Source: Ancistrus triradiatus
Taxonomy: Eukaryota; Chordata; Actinopteri; Siluriformes; Loricariidae
Direction: 5' to 3'
DNA length: 64,000 nt
Assembly (NCBI GenBank): GCA_025084515.1
Contig: JAJAGP010000866.1
Coordinates: 186,001 to 250,000 of the forward strand
In this document: piece by piece, positions 10,094-22,500 of the stretch
Layout of the letters: the number at the start of each line of letters is the position of its first letter
Position numbering within the stretch: position 1 is the stretch's first letter
Made by a program: the position numbers and the translations under genes
Notes under the pieces: generated by a model
Database searches by the model: none
What the model saw: the letters and a program-made list of their open reading frames with translations, nothing else
Told to the model about the DNA's origin: nothing

Positions 10094-13000
10094 GTGTTGA
10101 ATTCACTTCGAACCTGCTTACCTTTACCTGTTATGTTGGGGCTCTGCTCTTGCAGGCTTTACCCTGACCAAACCATTATGCTCGGGGGTTCATTGAAGGA
10201 GCATCATTTTAGAAAATGAGTTTTAATGGCCAACATGGGGTGAACTGTAGCCTTATAAGCTGGATATTCCAGACTCAGAATTGGGTTCTATTGAAGACAG
10301 GCTGATGATTTCTCCTTTAGAGTGCAGCCAATATGAAAATGGCTTCTAATGGTCTTCACTGTAGGTACCAAGCAACAGGAGATTGTGGTTTCCCGAGGGA
10401 AGATCCTGGAGCTGCTGCGTCCTGATGCCAACACGGGCAAGGTTCACACACTGCTCACCATGGAGGTGTTTGGCATCATCCGCTCACTCATGGCATTCAG
10501 GCTGACTGGTGGAACAAAAGGTCTGTGTGACTGAGCTTAATTTTTTTGTATTTTTGGTTTATGCCAACGTGTTTTGATTCACTGGCTAAAATCCTCGGGT
10601 GTCACTTTGTGTACTTTTGCATGTATTCAAATTGAAGACTACATTGTGGTGGGCAGCGATTCGGGTCGTATTGTTATCCTGGAGTACCATTCCTCTAAGA
10701 ACATGTTCGAAAAGTTGCACCAGGAGACCTTTGGCAAGAGTGGCTGTCGCCGCATCGTTCCTGGACAGTTCCTGGCTGTGGATCCCAAAGGCAGAGCTGT
10801 GATGATAGGTACAACTGATTTTCCACTTCAGTATGAGGGTTTTTAACAGTTACTAGTGGGACTGTGGGCTTTCGTTAGGCTTGGAGTGTGAAATAATGTA
10901 GACAGACGATCATCATTTGAAGGATTATCACAATAAACTTTTTTAGGAAGCAAGTGCCATTAGATCTTCGAAATCATCTGAGCATTTTTTTGTAGGCTTG
11001 ATAAACTGACCACATAGCTGAATTTTAAACATCTACGTTCTCGCCTAAAAAAATGTTAACTTAATTCCGTGGCACAATAACAGCATTACTTTGAGAATTC
11101 TACATCCAGTTGGGAGTCCTGCCATCTGCCATTACCGAGTCGACAATGCATTGTGGGTATTTCACTGTCCAAGTACGCACAAATCTGTTCCGTCCACACA
11201 GGCGCCATAGAGAAGCAGAAGCTGGTGTATATCCTGAACAGGGACGCTGCCGCTCGTCTGACCATCTCCTCCCCGCTGGAAGCGCACAAGGCCAACACAT
11301 TGGTCTACCACGTGGTGGGCGTGGATGTAGGCTTCGAGAACCCCATGTTTGCCTGCCTTGAGATGGACTATGAGGTGAGAACAATCGTTTAGCAGCACAA
11401 GTAGGATTGCTCTGTAATTCATGCACGTTTAATTCTTCTTTAATTCTTTTCTGTCTGCGTTCCCCTTTTGACATTGTTACTGAAATGATGAGTTTTCTCA
11501 TGTCTCTTCTCTGACCTATCAATGGAGAGAAATGTAAACACTTCTGATCACGGCTTGCATGCTGAACCCCAGTCTGGTTCGAACAGTCCATGCGTCTCAT
11601 TGGGATCCGTGTTGTACTGTGTCACAGGAAGCCGATAACGACCCCACGGGAGAGGCAGCAGCCAACACGCAGCAAACCCTGACCTTCTACGAGCTGGACC
11701 TGGGGCTCAACCATGTGGTGCGGAAATACAGCGAAGCTCTGGAGGAGCATGGCAACTTCCTCATCACAGGTACTGCCTCACCTAGAGGAGGGGCGTGATT
11801 AGAAAGTCCAGTTATGAGAGATCTCGATAAAGGGGGACCAACACCTTTAAAAATCATCTGTAAAACCCTTCAAACTGTACTTCATTCTCTTGAGATGCAG
11901 GAAAAACATACCTTTAAGCCAGAGAGAGTAAGGGGGGAGAGCAAGGCAAGGATTCGCAAGGAAGAGGGCAAAGGCCATGGCATCCAACGCTCTTATTTTT
12001 ATTTTATCAATTAGCCAATTCATCTAAACGGTCCCTTTTTCTCCAAATAACCATAAACCATTCTCTTGTGATTTTTATGCACTCTTCGTTATACATAAAA
12101 GTCCCAACTTTCATATTTGAAGGTATTTCAAGTACAAACCTTGCCAGAGAATTCTTAAAAAAACCCTCAAAAACAAAATCATTCATTAATAGTATCCAAG
12201 GTAAAATGTTCAATGAATGGTGATATTGATCTGAGGTCATGTCACCCAGCGTTAAGTGAATGCTGATCTCTGATCTCCCCATTATGGAATGAATGCAGTC
12301 TATTGTTTTGATTGTTATTTGTGTAAGCTTCCTGATTGTTTATTTTTATTTTTATTTTTTTCCTGTGTATCAGTGCCTGGTGGTTCAGATGGCCCCAGTG
12401 GTGTGCTCATCTGCTCAGAAAACTACATCACTTACAAGAACTTCGGTGACCAACCGGACATCCGTTGTCCAATTCCACGCCGGAGGGTAAGTGTGATGAG
12501 TTTCAGGAGGAAAAACCTCTACTATGACTCCCTCAGACTGAAATGATGATGTTTACATGTCTCTTCTCTGATTCAATGCATGGAGATGATTCAACTTCTG
12601 ATTTCAGTATCTGAACCAAAAAAAATGACAATCTACCGTGTAATCATGTGGTGTTGGTGGTACTTTGGGTGTTGGTGGTACATTCAGTAGATCGAATTTC
12701 ACTTATAAATCTGCAGTGTTGCCATACAACGGTTCGACTTTGTATTTCCTCGAAACAGAACGACCTGGATGACCCGGAGAGGGGTATGATCTTCGTCTGC
12801 TCGGCCACACACAAAACCAAGTCCATGTTCTTCTTCCTGGCCCAGACTGAACAGGGAGACATCTTCAAGGTCACACTAGAAACAGATGAAGAGATGGTGA
12901 GAGCTGATGGGCGCGGTCACATTTTCTTGCTGGTTGTATATTTTGCGCTCCTGATCAGCGTATTGAAGCGTAGAGATGGGTCCGGTCCTGTACCGGTATC

Positions 13001-14853
13001 GGGTCCAATATGGACGTCGTTCACTCATCAATATACAGGTTACTATCAAAGACCTGAGTTCATTTTAGTTCTCTGTGAGGGACAGGAGTTCACAGAATAT
13101 TTCAATAACCATATAGAGCTAAAAGCTGATGCGCCATCTAGAGGACATCCTGGTTTTGACACTGATAGATCATTTGTGGGGGTGTGGGGACTTGCTTTTT
13201 GATCTGATGCAGAATGGAAACACACAGTGCATCAAGAAAATGACTATACCATATCCTGTTGTCCCTTATAAAGGACATTTGATGAAAAATGGTGTTTTTG
13301 AAAATTCTAAATTACTGAAATGGTCAAGCTTTAGTTTTCATGGGTCTCAGGAGGATATTAAAGACAATACAATATTATGAGGAGTATAATAAAATAGAAT
13401 ATCAAACTATAGAAGATATCAGTACCTATACTAATGTAGAGCAGGAAACACTGACTGTAGGATCCTGCGTCCTTAGCAGGGTAAAGTTGTGACATGTCAT
13501 GCTCGGTCAACCAGAGGGGGCAGTACTGCTCTCTGATGGGGTTCGAGTTAACATGATGAAGACTGAAACTGGTACTGAACGTCTTAGTGTGAGGAAGCAG
13601 CCTGTACAGCTATTATCTGATGTGTCATGTGACTCATGCATGTAAATATTTCAATAAATTGACTGATGTTAGATGATGTTAAACCTGGTGTCATATTTCC
13701 CCATTTCATGAATCTCCAAGTGATGAGAGAAGCGAGTTGAACAGTACAGTGACTTTAAGCGATCCATCGCAGTTGTAACTAATGCAGTAATTGCACACTT
13801 GGTGTTTATGCTAGATTGTGCCTGCAGCCTATTTTGAGCTGTAAGTGTATATGAAGGTTATGTAAATAGGGTTATTGTATGGTTGCCTCCACCTAGGTCA
13901 CAGAGATCAGGATGAAATACTTCGACACAATCCCAGTGGCGACTGCGATGTGTGTGCTGAAGACTGGCTTCTTATTTGTGTCCTCGGAGTTTGGCAACCA
14001 GTAAGTTATAATTCTTTCCTCCTCCATATTCGAACCCCTTTCTTGTTGAACACACTCATTGTGGGAGCAGAGCTGTATGCCTCGCTTTTATCTGCATTTA
14101 CATTTAGTGGTTTAGGACAGGAGTGACTCTCAGATGCTACAGTCTATACAGTTGTGGGTGGAGGCCCGACACGGGCAGCTTAGCAGTGCTTGGGTTTGCT
14201 CCCTGGAGTTTTTGTTCAGCAATCCAGTACCTTAACCGCGGTGCCACCACAGTCCCTGTTATTAGAAAGCAGTATTGTTAGAGATTTTTGGAGTGCTGCA
14301 TGAATTGTCACCATTTTATATAATTGTGTAAGTAGAAAACCAGCCACCTTTACTTCAGATAACAAATTCGCTTTCCCTGTTGGATCTCCACCCCACGTTT
14401 TGCATACTGCAGTTCTTTACTCACTATGGCATAGTCGTTATAGTTGAAAAGGATTATTTTTGGCAGCGTGTTTCTGTCCCACACAAACTTAAACACTGGT
14501 GCCCCCAAACTTTCCCACGACTGGCAGCAGAATTTCCCGAGTTGCTAGGTTGCAAATAAGCGACGCTAAACAGCTCAGCTCCACAGCATTAGTGATACAG
14601 CATCATGCAAGCAATACATAAGCAATGAGATTATGATTCGGTATTATTTTAACACTTGAGAATAAATCGTTGTTTGAAGTGAGTTTGTGGAGGCACTCGA
14701 GTCTTGAAGCCGAGTCACTGATGTTAGTCAGTTGAACCACAAGCCATTTTTGATTTTGTGAAGTTTCAGGTCATCATTCGTCACTCTAGTCCAAGTCATG
14801 TGACTCAAACCTCACCTCTAACTATTAAATATACGTGTGTGTGTGTATGTATA

Positions 14854-14930
<77 letters not shown>

Positions 14931-16178
14931 ACAACACCAGAGACTCGAGTAACTCCACCTTTATAACTTATATGTGATTATTTAGTAATATTTTATTAGG
15001 AAACTGAACCTGAATGCTCAAACATGCTTTGATTCAGACTATATTACTTTTCTTTAAAAGCTATTACTTGTATAAATGTTGTTTTGCTTTACCCCCAATA
15101 AGATGGGACAGGGAAACCCAATGTGCTCCTCTGTGGAGAGATTCTGGTAACAGAACCATTCAAACCAGTATCTCTCATTCTCTCTCCTTTTTTTTTTTTT
15201 TTTTTGGACACTTTCTTCTACAAAGACTGTCCCTTATCACATTTCTATAGGTACTAGACCTAAGAGCGTTCATCTAGGTTTGTAAGCCTCCCTCAAATCA
15301 GTAGCCACTACCGCTCCTGCTGTGAATATAGCCAGGGTCGTTATGACATCAAGAAACCACAAACAAACAGACTGCCACGATCTCAGTTCCTTCCCCATCA
15401 TGTTCGAGATGTTGCTTATTGGCTTTGGTTTCCACAGCTACAGTGCTAACCGCAGTATCCTGATTATCAGTCCATGTTCCGTGGCTGATCAAAGTCCCTG
15501 CTAAGTAGGTTGTCCACTCATAATTTAGCATATTTTATGCATTTGGTTATTTTTTTTACAGTTTTGATTATCAAAAGGCGAATGTGGTTATTACCACACC
15601 AGTTACGTTTGTGAATTCATTTGTGTTTTCACGTGTGCTAAGGTGTCTGGCAGGCTTTTCTGTTTTTGCCTTTGTCTTTGTTTCTTTAAAAACTCAAACC
15701 AATTCCATCCTGTGATTGAGAATTTGTGTTACATGGATGGAATTGAATGTGACCCAGTGGATTACCTAGGCCCACTGTCTTTTTGTATACATGGGGAGAT
15801 CCTTTTAGGTGTAGGTACAGAAACAGGACTGTTCTCCTGAAATAATTTGTGTTATATTAATTGAGAACATATAGTAGACATGGGCTGACCGAGAATGAAA
15901 ATGACTTCTATTTGGAGCGTTATCGGCTTATCCACTGTGCTCGAGATGATCTGAAAACAGCAGAAAGCAAGTTGTCTGTTTTGGACAAATTACATGAGTC
16001 TAATGCATGTGCCTGGGTCAGGTTATTTGTTTGCAATTCTGCTGATGATCCAATATTTGTACTTGACAGTTTTAAAGGATGTTGTCTTGCCACTTCTGAT
16101 AGTTTTTAAATAGAAACTCTCCCTCTCTCTCTACCTCTACCTCTTTCTTTCTTTCTTTTCCCCTCTCTTTCCCCCTTT

Positions 16179-16221
<43 letters not shown>

Positions 16222-16515
16222 ATTGGAGTCAGTAATCCACTCAAAAAAAAATATTATAATATATATTATTTTTTTTTTTTTTTTAATTTGGTTTACATAT
16301 ATTTATATTATATTTTATTTTTTTTTTAATTTCATATATACAACGAAATTTTAAAAAAAATAAAATATAATATTTATTTATATTTATTAAATTCGTGTGT
16401 GTGTGTATATATCTATCTCTATATAATATAGATATATATATTATATCTATATATATATATATATATATATTAAATAAACAACTATATATAATATCCCTAT
16501 ATATGTACCACAAAA

Positions 16516-16571
<56 letters not shown>

Positions 16572-19500
16572 GAATAAAAGTATTATGGAGTTGTTAAAGG
16601 AGCTTATTTAGACAGGTCTTGGCCGCCTTTAGGACAGTCAGACAATGTTCTTCAGGTCCTGCCAAGGTACCGTCATCTAGTAAAAAGATTGAAACCTGTT
16701 GAAAACATTCATGTTCTGGACAAAGGACATATTGAAAGGCTGAGGGCATTTGTGAGATTACTGATTAGGGTTCATTTTCAAATGATCAAGATTACAGCAG
16801 CAGTTGTGAATTATTAAATGACATCATTACTGTTGTATTAACTTGCATGATTTTAAAGGAGGTGTTCCGAAACCTTAATCCTGATAAAACCAGTGGTCTG
16901 TAAGCGTTTTACCAAGGAGTGCTGAAATCAACACAACAATGAAATCCGGGAGCACAATCTTAACTCTGTTTTTTTGGTATCATTTCTCTTGTTTGACTTT
17001 AACAGAAGTTGAATCAGTTCATCTGGAAATAAGGACATCAGGTTTTGTGGGAGCTGTTCCGTCACTCATCTAAGCGACTGAAGAAGCGATGAGTCACAAA
17101 ACGTTTCTCCCACAAAACCCTATGTCCAGATGAACTGATTCAACTTCTGGCATTTTCTCACCTGCTTTATTGAGCATGCATCGGCACCTTTCTGCTTTAT
17201 TCCTTCAGATTAGGCACAGATAAACATTTGTTCAGCGAAACATGGGACTAGAAAAATGTAATGTTCCTTTTTGTTATGGCAGGGAGAGGAAATTATCTTA
17301 CTTTGCTCCCATGCTACATGTCACAAGTAGCTTTAATGAATAGCACAGTTGCATCAAGGGAACAGTTCTAACTGCAGAGCTGTTCTTACTGAATCAAATA
17401 AAACACAGTTGTTTAAACATAACATGTTAATTTGTAATAACTGAAATGTTTACAGTTGTGTCTCGGTTCTCGATGTTAATTCGTTCCAGTAAGGCCATGT
17501 TAATGCCTATGGATTTAGCAAGTAGTGTCATAAAAGCTCCTGTAGGTGAAATGTGGAGTTGTCCCAATACTTTTGTCCATGTAGTGCAGTTACTGGGGTG
17601 TGAAAGGTATGATGTGAGGCGATGTATTGTTAGGTGTTGCACCTATAGACAGTTTCTGTTTCATGAAACTGAAGTGAACAGTAAAGTATTTGTGGTTGGA
17701 ACATCTCTGTGTGTTAAATATTTCTGCTTAGTTGTCATTTGTCTTTCAAATGAAGTTGCCCATGTTATTGTTATCTAGAGTTATCTCTTGATAACATATC
17801 TGCACTCTACCAGAACAAGTGATCATAACCCTCCTGTCTCTTTATTGGAGTCAGTAATCCACTCAATATTGTATCAGTAAGACTTAAAGCTGGAAATATG
17901 GGATTCCTCGTCTGATTTTGTGCGGTTCCTGCACGTCTTTTGCTGTTCTTTCTGCTCTTGGCCGCTGCAGAAAAATAACTCGAGTCCTGACTGAGAGCCA
18001 TTGTGGCCCGTTTCACAAGAAAACACTTGTAGATGGCTCAAGCAGATGGGAAATGTAGTGTTGCCACAGCAAGTAGAAAGAATAGTTCCCAAATTACATA
18101 GCTAACCACAACTACCACACGCTTTAAGCCTACTAAAACAGTTGGGTACAGATGTATACACCACAAGTCTTTCTTCCCCTCTACATGTAAAACTTGTAGT
18201 ACATGCCTGGCTCTGTGGTTGATTTTAAAAGATAACTGGTCCAGTGTCTGACATAAGCTATGCTTCCACACATTTACATTTACAGCATTTAGCAGACGCC
18301 CTTATCCAGAGCGACTTACAATTGATACAGTCTTACAATCCAAGCAGTTGTGGGTTAAGGGCCTTGCTCAAGGACCCAACAGTAGCAGCTTGGCAGAGGT
18401 GGGATTTGAACCCTGGACCTTGTGGTCCATAGTCCAGTACCTTACCCACTGGGCTACCACAGTCCTGCAGTGAGCCATTGGAGGCAAACCTGAATGATTC
18501 TTGGTCTCTTATCAGGATTACTGATGTACTAGGTTGCATTTTAGAGTTACTTGGATGTGTGGATTGTTGGGGCACTGACAGGGAATGGAGGTTTTACAAA
18601 TGAATATTTTAAAGCAGCATGCTCATCCCTGGAGAACAGGAATAAGACAGTCCCCAGTTACTTTTATGCACCTTATTTTTTCAGCCTCTAAGTTATCTGA
18701 GTGGCTTAAATCTGATTAGGAGGCCCTGGACTCTGTGGTTTGCAGGCAGTCGGGCTGCACAACCAGATTTGAACCAGATTTGATCTTGATCTTATCTGTC
18801 CTGCCTGTCTTAACATAGCCTTGTTCTTCAAGCCCTTTGGTTAACTGTAAGTGTTGCTTATTGGAGTTCCAAAAAAATGCCATGTTGAATGCACATATCT
18901 CCATGATTTGCATTGCGGTTGTTACACACCGACCAGTTAGACCACAGGACTGTATTGGCACAGCTATTAACGTAGTGCATGTTGGACCAGAAGGTCCAGG
19001 CCTGCCACTGGTCGGCCCTTGAGCTGGGTGCTTAACACACTTGCCCAGATTCTAGATGTAAGATGGATTCAGTAGCAAATTCTCTGGATTGTTGCGTCTG
19101 TTAAATACTAATACTAATGCCTTTTTTAGTTACCTGTATCAGATTGCTCACCTGGGCGATGATGATGAAGAACCGGAGTTCTCCTCAGCCATGCCTCTGG
19201 AGGAAGGAGACACGTTTTTCTTCCAGCCTCGGCCCCTTAAGAACCTGGTGCTCGTGGATGAACAGGAGAACCTGTCCCCCATTTTGTCCTGCCAGGTAAG
19301 TAGTGTGTATGCAGACCCCCCTCTATTCGGACAGTTGCAAGAAAAGCTTTGGACCATCAGGATTTCTGCTTTTCTTATTCCTATAATGGATTCTTATGGT
19401 CATAATAAGCACATTCTGCATATTACACAGGAAGTAACTCGTACAAATGTCACTTTATGGAACACACAGATTAACCATTAAGCTTAGGTTATATTTCAAA

Positions 19501-22500
19501 GCCAGCAGAAGAACTGAGAGAAAAATCTTGGCTTGTTTGGAACACAGATGAACTTTTTATTTTATCTTTTTCATCTTGTTTGCTCGACATTTCATGTGAC
19601 TTCTCTGATGGAGGGCTGCCAAGGTGTGGCAATCACCAGAACCATTCCTTTATTTGATCATTTACTTTTATAAGGATCGGCAGGTGTGAGCCGTTGTCTT
19701 GTGTGACAGTGTTTCATTGTGTTTGTGACAATGTTGTCCGACAGGAATGAACAAAGCGTACAAGGAAGTGTGAAATTTGTTCACAGCCCCGCCAATTCAG
19801 TTGGCTGTAGGCTAAATGTGCTCTGTATGGCTTGTAGATGTAGGAAACGGTAAACAAGGGATCATTTTGTGTACAGCCAATAACGAAGTGCTTTGAGCAG
19901 CAAAATGTGATTGACATTTGTGTATTGACAGCCTCATTGAAACTCTTGACTTCTAGAGAAGTCGTTAGACCAGAGCTGCTTCGGCTTTTGAATAATTAAT
20001 CATTATGTTCTGCAGAGACAAGAAAAGTTGTTTTTTGTGTGTGTTCTGTGTAGTTGGTATTTAATTGGCTGTCATTATTACTTGGATGAAGATTAGAAGA
20101 GAAATGTAGCCAGAACCGATCTAATCTCCAAATGTTCACACTGATGTGGTTTGGCTGGGTGCTGTTCAAGCTTGTCGAGACTCCAGTGTAATATGGGTAT
20201 ATAATGATGCACGATTCGATTTTGATTCGTGATACTGAGTTTGCAGTTTGATTTTTCTCATGATTATTGATTTTGCATTTGGTAAAAGACATTCTTTGTT
20301 TATTCAATATCAAGTTGGTCCCCTGCAATTAAAATGCATTAATAGAAGTTTAAAATTGTAAGCCCTATTGTGGCTTCGACAAACAATTCAAAATAATGCG
20401 CCTTGCTTGTATTTCTTGTACAAATGAACCAAAAAGCATCATCAGTCCCTTGTAATTACAATAAATTAGGAGTCTCGCTGTGCACAGGATATGCGGCTGT
20501 GAGCACAGCACCCTCTATTGTTCAGAAAACGCAGTTGCATTAGGTGGCATGATAAACCAGAAAGCATACTCCAACTCTGATGCACATCGTCCCATTTTTT
20601 CGCGTTGTGATGAAACGCTATACCCAGCAGTTTTGCAAACCGAGGAAGAGCTAGGCTGTGCCTGTGGTGAGAACAATAACAAGGTTACAATATTTCTTTC
20701 ATAACACTGTTTGGGAGCATTTGAGTGTAAAGGAGAAGCAGCGGTAACGAGCCTGGTCATGTTGCCTCAGTGAGTCAGTGATGTTGAGATGTGATCGTAG
20801 TTTCCTGCCAGCAGTTAGGTGTGTGTTTGTGAACCTCTTTACTGTCTGAGCTGTACATTATGCATTTTTATATGGGTAGCAGTTGTGCAAATATCGAAAT
20901 CAGACACAAAAAGAGGAATTCAAAACTTTCCTTGACTCCTGAGCTGGTCAGTGCAAACACCTTCAGTTTGAGCAGCAGGAGAACGGTAGTAAGAATTTCA
21001 TGATCTCCAGAGACATTGGATAAGCACTCTAGAGTCAGTGAGCATGTGAGGTGAATCATGAAATTAAAGCAAATATTACATGTCATTTAAAACAAAAAAT
21101 GCAAATTAACAAATAAAAACACAGCATTTGGTTTGTTTTTTTGCTCAGTGTGTTCGTTTTTGGCTTTGGTCAAGAATGTGGGTTCTTTGAGTTTGGAAGG
21201 TATTTATGCATTAATGTCACATCGCTGGATATATTACTGCAAGGAGGAAAGTCTGAAATGCAAACACATTGACATGCATGGGGACAGTAGAGGGACCGAC
21301 CGGCCTAAATCATGTTTGGAATGTGCTAGAACCACACATTGGGATCGAACCAGGGATATCTGGAGCTTTGAGGCTAACAGTTGCCCAAGTTTGAGTCTGA
21401 CCTTTATAGGTTGTGGATAAGAGGGGTGCCCCATGCTTTTGTCAGGAGGATGCGAGAACGTTTAATATTAGTAAGAGTAACAATGACCTACACTTTGTTT
21501 CTGCAGATTGCTGATTTGGCCAACGAAGACACTCCTCAGCTGTATGTATCCTGTGGCAGAGGACCCAGATCAACCCTGAGAGTCCTTAGACATGGATTGG
21601 AGGTGCGCGGTGTCGTGGTTATTTAATCACGGACACTTCTGTTATCGTGCAGGGGCCAGAGTGACTCTGGTTTGGCGTGCTTAGTTGCCGGGTGGAATTG
21701 GGCTCGGTCAGATAATGAAGTTTAGACACGATGGTCAAAAAAAGCAAATGTGAAAAAAGAAAAGCAGCAGTTAAATGTGCGAAAATGAACTAAAAACTGT
21801 CATGTTAAAGAAAATGTGCTTATGTAAATGATCATGATGTCGATCAAAACCTCAAGCGTAGGTAGATGATTTAAATCTGTTTGTGGGTGTGTGTGATTTT
21901 TAGGTCTCAGAAATGGCCGTGTCTGAACTTCCTGGTAATCCGAACGCTGTGTGGACTGTAAGGCGGCATGTCGATGGTATGACCTTTCTCTTTATAAAAT
22001 AACTTATCTATAAGTAAGACTGACTACAAAAATGACTACAAAGACGACAATATGAAAGATCTGTTTGAATAAGTACTGGTTTTTGACGGATTGCGTGACC
22101 ACGGGCAGTACACTGGGGTAAAAATCAATTGTTGAGCTTTAGCCCCTGTTTACTTGTAATTGTGGGTGGCTCGGTGGGTAGCAAGGCTGCCTCACACCAA
22201 GAAGGTCCTGGGTTCAATCCCAGGGTGGAGTGGCCTGGGGTCCTCCCATGGTGGTACTACGGTTTCCCCCCACAGTCCAAAGACCTGCATGTTTAGATGA
22301 ATGGATTCTGCTGAATTGGCATCGGCGTGAGTGTGTGTGTATATAGGACTAGTCTGGATGTACCCTTATGTGTGTCCCTGAAATGATGCTGATTGTGATG
22401 TTAAACTTATCATTGTCCATGATAACAGAAATGATTCAATTTTGAAATGTCGTCATCAGTGATTATTTAATTATTAGTATTTAGCCACCGCATGTGTGAT

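Noticed and set aside
11100..11600. 166-codon minus-strand frame
   Set aside because: Antisense shadow of sf3b3 coding exon 4 and the snoRNA-bearing intron.
12648..13202. 184-codon plus-strand frame
   Set aside because: This is sf3b3 coding exon 7 read through both splice sites; true coding part is 12759-12896.
15861..16109. 82-codon frame in the long sf3b3 intron
   Set aside because: No recognisable domain and no fit to the sf3b3 exon chain, which is already complete without it; possibly LINE-derived.
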